The notes under the pieces were generated by a model. It was not told where the DNA came from. It did not search any database and was given only the letters and a program-made list of their open reading frames with translations. DNA of 64,000 nucleotides, from contig CM054060.1 in NCBI GenBank assembly GCA_028641055.1, forward strand, positions 311,784,949 through 311,848,948, in the 5' to 3' direction. The position numbers and the translations under genes were made by a program. Source of the DNA: Alopecurus myosuroides (taxonomy: Eukaryota; Streptophyta; Magnoliopsida; Poales; Poaceae). Of the stretch, positions 23,037 to 33,600 are shown piece by piece (the first letter of the stretch is position 1; the number at the start of each line of letters is the position of its first letter).

Positions 23037-23158
23037 TAGACGCTACTTTCTTTGGGTGGTGTGCATTCATTCTTACTAACAGTGCATATTTTAGTCATAC
23101 GCTACTTTCTTTGGGTGGTGTGGATTCATTCTTACTGACAGACGTATTTTAGTCATAC
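23037..23158 (+). repeat. About 61-bp tandem duplication
   Basis: CGCTACTTTCTTTGGGTGGTGT...TTTTAGTCATA occurs twice in direct succession with small differences, inside the Helitron. No gene seen around it. Confidence 0.8.
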
Positions 23159-25003
23159 ATGTTGATCACTACCGTCGCTTTGGTGTAGCAAAAAACACTA
23201 TGCTACTTAATTTCTTCTTCTTTTGGTTCTATCACATAATAACGATTTTATATAGTAGCACGGTAATGTAGTTTTATTGTCCAAGATTGAAAAGGCATAT
23301 ACTCTATTCTTGTACACACTTTTCGCCTAGATATCCGGCTATTTTGGCCAGTCTGTCTGCGGGAGGAGTTGCTCGGGATTGGCTGATCGAGCCGAGATAT
23401 GATGCAGGGGTTAGAAAATATAGGATTTGGTTGATCGAGACATTTGGGGCTGAGGTCATTCTGCTGGAATGGCTTCGCTGACGTGGGATTGGCTGATCGA
23501 ATCATATTTTTTTCGTTACCAAACCAGTGTATATATATTAGCTATAGACATGATTATAGTATTTGGGCACCTACATGATGGCCATGTATCAGCTGAAGGT
23601 TCCTCTTTAGTTAGCTTTATCTCATGGAAAATTTGTGACATTTCTTTTGCTTTTGCACTTCTTGCTGCTCCTAGCAATCTTCCTCTAGATTACATGGCTT
23701 GACGTAATCTGTGTTTACACTACTGAAGAGATATTCTGGTCCAATATTAGGTGGTGTGGTGTTCAGTAAATAAAAACTATTTATGATTAATACAAAATGA
23801 AACTGATTTATTGTTACCATTATAGATTTAATTTGGGGCTTACAAGTTTAATGAACTAGAGAAGATGAGTACGCCCCTTATTTTCAGAGAAGGTGCAAAA
23901 ATTTATGTTGTGTGCGTCTCGGTTAAGCACTCCATCCCCTTGATCATGTCTTTTGTTCGTGCTGCTTCACAACTAATATTCTTACCTCTATGTGGTGCCT
24001 AATATTTTAACCTTTATGTTGCGTCTTTGGGAATTTAGAAGTGATGATTTGTTTGGAAGAAAATTTACAGGCCAGTTCGGATCTATGCTGCCACACATGC
24101 TATTTTACACGGATCTTTGCTTGGAGACTCCGGTTTGTACAGATACAGATTTGACCATTTGAGCGGCCACAAAAACCATATGTTACTCAGGAGACTATCA
24201 AGCCAGAAGCTTCACTCCATGACTTGTCAACATCCATAGGGATGATTGTTTTTGTCTGTGCGGCTCGGGAGCAAAACCAGCACCACCAATCATCTTCTGC
24301 AAGTCTTGGAGTCTTCATACAGGTCTCAGGAACACTCATTGCTCTCAGCTGTTCGTATCGGCTTCTTCTGCTCCGGTCATTTCAGTACCCTAGGATGAAG
24401 CATCTGCCTTGTTGTTGGCTGTCGGGACAGCCCAACTTCTATAGATACATGAACCACATCTGCTCACTGATAACAGCACACTTGTGGCACCGACAGTGCC
24501 CGGTGATGACAGCAAGGATTCTGGGCAGTGCCTAATGTGTCAAAGCCTTTTTGGCTGATGTTGTAGGCTCTGTTTGCCTCTCCTTTGTAAGATCTCTTAA
24601 TTGATAAAGCTTATGTGCTAAAAATAATCTGATAAACTTGGTTGTTCACATTGCTATAAGAAATATTGCCTTTTCATGCAAATTGTGTCTTTTTATGCCA
24701 CGTGTTCATAGTTTTTGGTTATTAAGAATCATGCCAAGTAGTAATTTGATTTGAGCATGAAGATATTTGACTTAAACTTCAATATGTATCTAAAATGCTT
24801 CTTAGAGCTCCTATTGGTAGTACAGCTTTAAAGATGATCTGTTATTGTCTGTTTAGATTACTTTGACTTCTTGATTCAGTAACTGCACACGCACGTACAA
24901 ATTCATAGATGTGTTTAGGTATACCTTACAATTCTTTTCTTATGGAAACAAATCGCGGCATAATTCCGATATTTGCGCCAAGCGGGCGCAACGGGTCATC
25001 TAG

Positions 25004-25559
25004 TATAAGTCAAACGGGCACAAGCGGCAAGCCCGCGGGCAGCCACGAACGTGCCCACTTACAGGCTGACCTTGGTCGGCCGTGGATGTTCTTGCTGGTT
25101 CCCGGTGACAGCGGGAGGCGGCCATGGCTGTCCTTGATGCGTTCAGGCGGTCTGCGGGCACCACGGCCGGATTCTCCCTTTTTTTTATCGTGTAGATGGA
25201 TTAGTTTGTCTACTTGTTGAGCTGCTGGATGGATGGGGCTGCTCTGCTGGATCGATGGGTCTGGGGCTGGTAGCAGGGTCATGTAGATAGTCTTGCACTG
25301 GTTCTAAATTTTGTACCTATGTATCTGTTTTGACATGAATCTTGCATTGATTATTTTAGATGAGCAAGTTGAACGGAAGTTCCGATGAGATGAATTGAGG
25401 TTGGAAAAAATAGAGTTGTTAAAAAATGGTGAATGGTAGTTATAACATAATATTAAAATATAGGAGAGAAAATATAGATGTCCTGGATATAGATGTTCTG
25501 CTGTAAAACTGGAAACATCTATACAGAATTTTTTTTAGATATGAAGCTGGAGATGCTCT
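25004..25559. other. Short intergenic stretch upstream of the host gene
   Basis: No gene seen. A GC-rich part (25,010-25,190) is followed by AT-rich sequence with TATAGATGT repeats near 25,480. It probably contains the promoter side of the multi-exon gene downstream, but no TATA box could be assigned. Confidence 0.35.
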
Positions 25560-25802
25560 AATGAAAGATGTGACGTGCTATGTGCCACCGAATCCGAAAT
25601 CGCTCTTTGTCGAGCGCGCGAGCGCTCGCTCGGTGGTAACTTGCGCGCGTCCGAACCGTTTTGTCCTGACGTCCGCGTGGTGGGACCCCTTCTATTCCCT
25701 TTTATTTTTTCGTTTCCTTTCTCTTGTTCAAATTAATTCGAAACGGTTCTATCGCGTAAACGCCTTGCCCTCCCCCTTCTACCGGCAGAGACTGCCCGTA
25801 AT

Positions 25803-26110
25803 CGACGGCGATGAGCGTCGTCTCGATTTGTCCGCCGCCGGCCGGACTCCGCGCGTAACACAGGTAACTGGAGGGCGGGGCGGCGCAGTATCGTTGCCTT
25901 TTTTCATCCTCTTCCTTCTCCTCTGTCTCCGGCACTGCAGACTTCTCCTTCGACGGCGACGAGCGTCGTCTCGATTTATCCGCCGCCTGCCGGACTCCGC
26001 TGTATCTCAGGTTACCGGAGGGCGGGGCGGTGCAGTATCTTTGCCGGTTTTCATACTCGTCTTTTCTTCTCTGTTTTCTGCACTGCAGAGTCCACCATCG
26101 ACGGCGGGGC
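25803..26110 (+). repeat. 148-bp tandem repeat in the upstream part of the host gene
   Basis: A unit beginning CGACGGCGATGAGCGTCG at 25803 recurs at 25951 (CGACGGCGACGAGCGTCG), and a third partial start occurs at 26099, all at a period of 148. Each unit carries GGAGGGCGGGGCGG and ends in a pyrimidine stretch with CACTGCAG, which looks like a splice acceptor. Duplicated 5' exon and intron material is possible. Confidence 0.8.
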
Positions 26111-26346
26111 ACCGTCTTTTTGAGCTGGGCGTCCCGGTCTAACCGAGGCGGACCCTTTGGTGCATTGCAGGAGACGGCGAGAGGGCGGGGGCTCAGCATC
26201 AGCGGCGTTTTCTGTTCTTGCTTCCCCTTCTCCTTCGTCTGCGGTCACCTTCTTCCACTCCGTTCTCAAATCCGCGCCAGATCTGAGTAATAAGAAGCAG
26301 TCGTCCAGTCTTCGGGCATATCTTGTCGGAGAACCATCTCTCGCCG

Positions 26347-27322
26347 GTGAGTGTGATGTCATATTCTTCAATTTTCCCTCGTAGTGTCTGCTGTTTACTG
26401 TAATTTAAGTGCTCATATGTCCGCCGTCGAATGTTGTGGTAGATTTTTGGTTTGGCAGAAGTCTCTGTGTGTGCCGTCGCTGCCGAGCTCCGGACATTTG
26501 TGGTAGTCCCCGTGGTCATGTCTGGCAGCCCTGTTTTTGCCCTCATGTAGTAAGGGATACTGCCAGGTTTTGTTGCCTGCCATTGTTGTTTTTATTGAGC
26601 TTTCTGGATTTTGCTACTGAGAGGGGAATTTGGCTTGTTGGCTCTGATGCGAAATCGATGCCTGTAACACTTAGCTTGTAGTTAGCTTTTTGTTGTTCAT
26701 GATGAGTGTAGGTATCCATGTTTGGTATCTGTTTCTTTTTTGTCCTTAAATGCAACAAAGTTGTATTTTTAGGATTGGAGGCAGAGGAACCATGCCGATC
26801 CTTGCCGTCGTTGATTGCACATTTTTTGCTTGATTTCGTTATAGTGTCAGAGCTAAGACAATGGCAGTTTTTTGGGATATGTGAGTAAATGGTCATCATT
26901 TGGCGAATGAGTTCGATAATTGGAGTTGTAGTTGTACGCGACATTTTTTTTATGTAGTAATGTTTTTGTGATGTTTGCAGCTTTAGTTTGTTGACTATAT
27001 ATAGTTGTTGCTGTACATGGCATGGTTTGATTTTGTGTTTTTATCTTTTTGTTTTAATTTATTTTTGTTTAAAACGAGTATATAAGTCTGAAAATTTGTG
27101 TGTATACTGGTCAACTGTAAATCTGTATTTTCGATTAGCAGTTACAGTAGTTAGCTTGAGAAAATAGTTTACTGGTAAACAATGCAACAAACATTACCTA
27201 GCGACTACTTTTTGAATTATTTTGTCCTCTGTTTTTCTTTTTTTTATGGGTTATATCATTTACTTTTTGTATTTTTTTTGTTTCGTAATTGCAGTATATT
27301 TTTCTTTTTGGTCTTATTCTAG
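26347..27322 (+). other. Probable intron in the 5' untranslated region of the host gene
   Basis: Donor GTGAGT at 26347 and acceptor TTATTCTAG ending at 27322 bracket a T-rich, 976-base stretch with no coding frame. The downstream exon starts eleven bases before the ATG at 27334. Leader introns of this size are common in grass genes. Confidence 0.5.
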
Positions 27323-27333
27323 GCTGTGTCCCA

Positions 27334-30300
27334 ATGGCTGGAAAGCGGAAGGCAGTAGGTGGTCATGTAGATGGTTATTTGCCAGTTGCTAGTAAGCGTG
27401 TTAGGAACAGGGCGTCCCCATCTTCTCTAGTCGAGCTGTACGAACACCTAACTGACGACCAGAAGGTTGTTATTGGTGAAATGGACTTGGGAAGTATGCT
27501 CAACATCAAATGCCATACTCTGCATAATCCTGTCATCAACTGGTTAGCTCCTAAGTACGACAGGTTCTCGCGTCAGTTTGTAATCCCAGGGCGGGGTACT
27601 ATCCCATTGACTGCTGCTTCTGTTTATCGCTCGATGGGTCTTCCACGTGGTGAATTGCCTGTTAGATATTGTCTGGATTCATCCATTGAGAATCGTCTTC
27701 GGCCTATTCTGTTTCCGGATTGTGCAAATGCTCCACAGACTACCAAAGTATTCAACATACTGAAAGAGATGACCACTGCAGATAAAAAGTTCCAGCAGAT
27801 TTGGATCATGTATTTGACTTCGACCGTCCTCGCTCCAACGTCTCTAAACAAAGTTAGCAGCAGATGTTACCCAATCATGGTAATAAACTGCAATTCTTTT
27901 TTAGGCTTATTATCTGATCTTTTTTTTGTACATTTTCTTTTTTTCAGTCATCTTTTTTATTAAATGTGCTAGTGGTTTATTTTGTTTCCTTTTAACTTTT
28001 ATTTTTACTGTTATTTTTTTGTTTGCAATTTACCATTTGCTTGCAAAAACCAGTACGTAGTCTATTCCCAATAATGTGATCAAGGCAGATGAATGAAAAT
28101 TTCCAACCCTTCAAAAACTTATATATATTTTTTCCCAAGAATGTTATCAATGGGGATGAATGGAATTTACCTAATTTTAAGAACCAATATATATTTTATT
28201 TTTCTAAAGAAATTATCAAGGGAGATGAATGGAAATTATCAACCCTTTTTTTTAGAAACCAGTGTATAGTCTATTCCCACGAATGTTATCAAGGGTGGTG
28301 TTATGAGTTTTACCAACCCTCTAAAACCATATATATAATTTCCCAAGAAATGTTATCAACGGAGATGAATGGAAATTACCAACCCTTTGAAAACATATAT
28401 ATATTTCTTTCGAAAACAAAGTAATCAATGGAGACGAATGGAAATTACCAACCATTTGAAAACATATATTTTTATAACTTTCCCCAAGAATGTTATCAAG
28501 GTAGTTAATGGAAATCACCAACCCTTTTTACAAACCAATATATATTTTTATTTCCCAACAAATTTATATAGTCTATCCCCAACAATGCTATCAAGGGATA
28601 TGATTGAAAATCACCAAACTTTTTTTACAAACTAGCATATAGTCTATTTCCAATAATTTTTAACAAGGGTGATGAATGAATATTACTAACTTTTATTTTA
28701 CTGTTATTTTTTTGTTTGCAATTTACCATTTGCTTGCTTATGCCACTGCAATAATTTGGTATTTTTATATCAGGATAATGTTGAGGAAGTAAGAAATATG
28801 AACTTATGCCAGTTCGTTTGCGACAAACTTCATGAAGAATTATCAGCTGGCAAAGTTTCTGGCGCTTGCTTGCTTCACATGATGGTATAAATAATTTTGT
28901 TGAAACAGTCAACATCGTTTTTTTGTGCTATGATTTTTCGGTTTTATTCTGGTTATTACAATGTCTCCTTTATGATTTTTTGTAGCTTATGTATGTTGAC
29001 TCATTAGATATCAGTGGACTGAATATTGATCTGCCAGATGGTCAATTCCTTGTCAATATATGGTCAAAAAATAACATAGACATTGTGCTAGATTCAGACA
29101 TGAAAAGAGACCTTTCAGGATTTGGAAACTTGGAGGCAAGTTATTGTTTATTGCTTTTTATCTTTTTTTTTCCTGTTTTTTCAGTAGCAATGTGTTTATG
29201 AGTCTAGTCCAGTTTTCTCCTTTTTTTCAAGTTTATTGTGTGTCTCATGCATTCATTTTGTTTTATTGTTCTGTTTTTTTTTACAGCCGAAGCCTCTATT
29301 TGCTACAGATCATAGATTCTTTGGTGGTTCAGATGGTTTCCAAGCTTTCATTGACACAAACACTGCCCGTAATTGTCCCAAACCGGTGAGTGTTAGTTGC
29401 TTCTTTTAAGTATTTTTCTATACATTTCAACTTCTCTTTACATCATGCAAGAATTTTAATTATTATCTATGTGACAGTTATTCCAATCCTTTTTAAATAT
29501 AATTCTATATGTTCTTTTTAAATCACAGCGCAAAGAGAAAGTTGCTAGATTGGTTGGAGAGTTCTCAGCAGGCATTACCCGTTTGCTCGGTACATTGGTT
29601 CAGGGTTGGACTGAAGTTGACGAAAATGATGTTGTTCTGGTCGAAGAATCTATCAAGAAAATTGGCGAACAGTTTGTTGCTGGTAGTACATCAAAGACAG
29701 ATAAACATACTCAATTCAATACTGCAGCCAGTTTCGGCGGAACGGTGTATCCAAGTGGTACCAGCAAAGTCAAAGATGTTGAAAATCCATTGGCTCCCCA
29801 CGTTGTTTCACCTCATCGTCACGGTGAATTTTTTGTGACTCCTCGTGTGACTCGTTCCGCTTCAGCTGCAGCTAGAGTGAGACACAGCGATGATGGGAAT
29901 GTTGATCTGAATGTCAGTCAGCCAGAACATAATAGTTCAGCTCTAGATGACAGTGACAACAATGAAGACAACGAGGCTGATCGTTTCTTCATAAGAAGCA
30001 GAGTTACTGGTCCTGGGAAAATTGATTCGGTTACTTGTTTTAGTCCTGCGAGTCACGATTTTACTCTGCCTACACATGGTGCTGCTGTTGATGCATCAAT
30101 TTCTTGTGGTGATGCAACTCACGATGATTTACATCTCGGCAATGAATCCACTCATAGAGATGTATGCAATGATCTTGACATTCTAGCTGATGCGGTACTT
30201 CTTCAGAAAGAAGATTATCCACGTGATGACGAGGAGTCAGATAGGATGGTTGTGAGAAATAAATTTGAAGACAAGCCAGCCATACCATCACCTTCTTCCG

Positions 30301-30751
30301 ATGGAGAAGTTATTGGAAATAATCTCTGTAGGCCTGAGTGTAAAGTGGATTATTTAGTCAGTAATGCCGTGCCCGATGTTATTGTTGAAAATGCGATGTA
30401 CAAATCTCATGATCTTAAGAGGAAAAGTAATGATGTTTCAACTGAATGTGGAGCAAGCACCATCGTCTCTGATCTTATAGGACACAGCCCAGAAGGTAAT
30501 ATCGCTGTCAAACTTGATAAGAATCGAAGAAAGACTACACCGAAAAGGTATTTATTACCATTTTATTTGTTTTGAGACACTAGTAGAAGATGTTGAAGGC
30601 AGGTCCCTTTTTTTCTTTTTTTTGCTCCATTTTTCTATATGACTATCGCATCTAAGTCGGCAACATTTATATGATAAGAAATATAATCCACTTTTTGTCT
30701 TTTCTTTTTTATTTTTGGTTCAATGAATCGCAGATGTAAACATTTTTTAGT
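27334..30751 (+). pseudogene. Multi-exon grass gene, Ulp1-protease-family-like N-terminal region, cut off by a viral insertion
   Basis: Coding exons join in phase: 27334-27879, 28774-28884, 28986-29135, 29287-29385, 29529-30547 and the start of a sixth at 30734. Introns are GT-AG except the third (29136-29286), which is GC-AG (GCAAG donor). The about 640-residue product starts MAGKRKAVGG, has a basic start, then a helical domain with IPLTAASVYRSMGLPRGELPV, LCQFVCDKLHEEL and a LLHMMLMYVDSL helix. This is the style of the N-terminal half of grass proteins that often end in a Ulp1 (C48) cysteine protease, and of MULE-carried relatives. A long acidic, Ser-rich linker fills exon 5. After six codons exon 6 runs into pararetrovirus copy 2 and a stop, so any C-terminal domain is lost. 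The family call is moderate; the function of this copy is unknown. Confidence 0.6.
28050..28690 (+). repeat. Minisatellite of about eight degenerate 66-74-bp units inside intron 1
   Basis: Units run GATGAATGGAAATTACCAAC, then a T-rich part, an ATATATA part, CCCAAGAATGTTATCAAGG, and repeat. Eight recognisable starts lie between about 28,088 and 28,670. Short frames crossing it are chance products of the repeat. It lies wholly within the first coding intron. Confidence 0.8.
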
Positions 30752-31575
30752 TTAGTTTTCTCAAAATCTTATAAAGAACATATTGCTCACCTTGAAGTAT
30801 TTTTTAGGAAGGTAGAGCAAAATGGGTTAATACTATCAAAAAAGAAGATGGAAATTTGCAAAGAAAAAATTAATTTTTTAGGACATGAAATAGGATAAGG
30901 AAAAATATACTTACAAGAGCATATTGCCAAAAAAATATTACAATTTCCCTATTCTATGAATGATAAAAAAGTTCTACAACAATTCTTAGGAATTGTAAAT
31001 TATGCAAGAAACTATATTGATAACCTAGCAAAACTCGCTGGGCCACTATATGCAAAACTAAGAAAAAATGGTCAAAACTATTTTAATTCAGAAGATATAA
31101 AGCTAGTCCAAGCCATAAAAGAAAAAGTCAAGAATTTGAAACCTCTAGAGTAACCATTAGAAGATAACTATTTCATAATTGAAACAGATGCATCCAAAAT
31201 AGGATCGGGTGCTATATTAAAACAAAAGCCAAATAAATACTCTTCTAAGACAGAAGAAAAAAATTGCAGATATGCCTTTGGAAGCTATAAATTGAAAACA
31301 GTGAATAACATAGATAGAGAGATTCTCGCAATAGTCCATGCCATAAATGCATTTAGACTATACTTGGGATTTAAGGAATTTACAGTACGAACAGATTGTG
31401 AAGCTATATGTAGATATTATAATCAGATAAATAGTAAGAAAAGTTCAACTAGAAGATGGGTTTTATTCGAAGATATTATAACGGGAAATGGATATAAAGT
31501 CATTTTTAGCATATTAAAGGAAAGGATAACTGTTTACCTGACATATTCTCTCGATCCTCAATTTTACAGGAATGA
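30752..31575 (+). pseudogene. Pararetroviral RT end and RNase H (copy 2)
   Basis: This holds the last part of RT and the whole RNase H region, with the catalytic Asp/Glu motifs (IETDASKIGSGA, EILAIVHAINAFRLYL, VRTDCEAI). Breaks are TAA 30896-30898 (also in copy 1), TAA 31151-31153 (private, copies 1 and 3 read Leu) and loss of one T near 31,503. That loss changes frame so that the end of RNase H runs into the ORF4 region in the wrong phase. The Gly-Trp of copy 1 after the first catalytic Asp is Gly-Ser here. Non-functional. Confidence 0.85.
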
Positions 31576-32441
31576 AGAGGGGACTGCTCCCCGATGGGTC
31601 GGAAGTGTTCACCTTTGGAACCGAGAATAGCCTGAGAATATTTAAACCAAATACATTTAATTTCAAGCCTAAGAATCATATCACCTTGGACGAGGTCCAA
31701 CAATGCATACTTGATAACTTCTGGCACCAGCACGTCAATAGTAGAGAGAATCAACACACCAATAGTAGAGAAAGGACATGATATTTATTATCCATTCTGA
31801 ATAGTCTTCCAGAATACTTCAATAGGCTAAACAAAAATTCACCAATATCAAAAAATATTGAAGTACAAGAAATTAAGCCCCTCTATGTTCTATTTGATGG
31901 AAGAAAGCAGGGCATATATATTACATTTGAAGAAATACTTAAAGAAAAGCTTGAAGCAAGGAAGAAAAAAGAAGACATAACATGGAGAAAATACTTACAT
32001 ATTGATGAAGCCTTGACCAGAGCAAGGAGCATGATAGGTGAGAATTTCCATATAGAGCCTAAAGCAAAGGAGTACATCCAGAAGGATAAAGGAGTAGATA
32101 AAGATACTCCTGCACCAACAAAATATGCAAATGGTGAAGGATCCAAATTAAAAATAATAAAGGAAGAAGACTCTCCGAAATATGAAACTTATAAAGATTG
32201 CCTAGTTAAAGGGATGGATCCCATAGACACGGCATATATAGATCTAAAGATAAATGAAAAATCTGAAGAATCTAAGAAGTCGTTAAAAGAAGAATTAAAA
32301 GAAGAGATTTTACGAGAATTAAGAATAGAATTTGATGTCAGGTTTGATCAAATAAAGAAAGAATATGAAGCAAAATATGATTTTAATATTTCGGACGACG
32401 ATCACATGGATATTGCAGGACATAGGCAGAAAGCTGAATAA
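31572..32441 (+). pseudogene. Pararetroviral ORF4 (copy 2)
   Basis: Same 289-codon frame as in copy 1, with the shared TGA at 31779-31781. The viroplasmin-like stretch is kept, but with Gln replacing Pro (GRKQGIYITFEE). The Lys/Glu-rich C-terminal coiled coil ends at TAA 32439-32441. Several substitutions are private to this copy, so it is the most diverged of the three. Confidence 0.75.
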
Positions 32442-32523
32442 ATCATGAATATTGCCTACAAATAGTAGTGAATATTAATTGATATTGCTATCAATTATTT
32501 GGGCGCGGAGGACCAAAAAAAAT

Positions 32524-32648
32524 CATGTGCGCGTTATAATATTGATTAAACACTAGAAATAAAAATTACAAAATATACAGCGATATGTTTATGATTTTAT
32601 ATATTTAAGCTAATATATCAAATATATATAAAGTTAAAAGGTCAAATA
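32524..32648. repeat. Rearranged leader fragment at the centre of the viral inverted repeat
   Basis: Between the two tail-to-tail copies lies 125 bp that begins with ATCATGTGCGCG (matching the leader start) and continues with a minus-strand leader piece. That piece matches 39,503-39,631 but lacks about 40 bases containing the primer site. It acts as the loop of the large inverted repeat. Confidence 0.7.
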
Positions 32649-32730
32649 ATTTTTTTTGGTCCTCCGCGCCCAAATAATTAATACCAATATCAATTAATAT
32701 TCACTACTATTTGTAGGCAATATTCATGAT

Positions 32731-33600
32731 TTATTCAGCTTTGTGCCCATGTCCTGCAATATCCATGTGATTGTCGTCCGAAAGATTAAAATCATATTTT
32801 GCTTCATATTCTTTTTTTATTTGATCAAACCTGACATCAAATTCTATTCTTAATTCTCGTAAATTCTCTTCTTTTAATTCTTCTTTTAACGACTTCTTAG
32901 ATTCTTCAGATTTTTCATTTATCTTTAGATCTATATATGTCGTGTCTATGGGATCCATCCTTTTAACTAGGCAATCTTTATAAGTTTCATATTTCGGAGA
33001 GTCTTCTTCCTTTATTATTTTTAAATTGGATCCTTCACCTTGTGCATATTTTGTTGGTGCAGGAGTATCTTTATCTATTCCTTTATCCTTCTGGATGTAC
33101 TCCTTTGCTTTAGGCTCTATATGGAAATTCTCACCTATCATGCTCCTTGCTCTGGTCAAGGCTTCATCAATATGTAAGTATTTTCTCCATGTTATGTCTT
33201 CTTTTTTCTTCCTTGCTGCAAGCTTTTCTTTAAGTATTTCTTCAAATGTAATATATATGCCTGGCTTTCTTCCATCAAATAGAACATAGAGGGGCTTAAT
33301 TTCTTGTACTTCAATATTTTTTGATATTGGTGAATTTTTGTTTAGCCTATTGAAGTATTCTGCAAGACTATTCAGAATGGATAATAAATATCATGTGCTT
33401 TCTCTACTATTGGTGTGTTGATTCTCTCTACTATTGACGTGCTGGTGCCAGAAGTTATCAAGTATGCATTGTTGGACCTCGTCCAAGGTGATATGATTCT
33501 TAGGATTGAAATTAAATGTATTTGGTTTAAATATTCTCAGGCTATTCTCGGTTCCAAAGGTGAACACTTCCGACCCATCGGGGAGCAGTCCCCTCTTCAT
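32731..33600 (-). pseudogene. Pararetroviral ORF4 with viroplasmin-like domain (copy 3)
   Basis: ATG at 33600, shared TGA at 33391-33393, end TAA at 32731-32733. It is nearly identical to copy 1, including GRKPGIYITFEE and the following strand-helix segment. The ATGA overlap with the end of ORF3 is kept. Confidence 0.75.

Larger units (their letters stand above)
20575..25003 (+). mobile_element. Helitron with intact 3' end, 5' end missing
   Basis: The right end is canonical. A hairpin TTGCGCC (24973-24979) / GGCGCAA (24985-24991) is followed by CGGGTCAT and CTAG at 25000-25003, then T. Near 20,625-20,690 the text GCCACGTG...CTTGACC...CCGTTGGATGAGG resembles the region just inside grass Helitron 5' ends, but no TC terminus is present, because the pararetrovirus right end abuts at 20,574. 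Inside are GC-rich 5'-exon-like sequence (20,690-21,260) and tandem duplications, suggesting captured gene pieces. No Rep/helicase was seen, so it is non-autonomous. Rolling-circle elements of this type often carry gene fragments. Confidence 0.6.
30752..32523 (+). mobile_element. Endogenous pararetrovirus copy 2, 3' part only
   Basis: Viral homology begins inside the RT gene at TTAGTTTTCTC (30752), just after the catalytic YVDDL codons, and runs through RNase H and ORF4 to GGAGGACCAAAAAAAAT. The left side is exon 6 of the host-type gene. The right side is a short scrambled leader piece followed by copy 3 in the opposite direction. It shares TAA (30896-30898) with copy 1 and the ORF4 TGA with copies 1 and 3. 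Confidence 0.9.
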
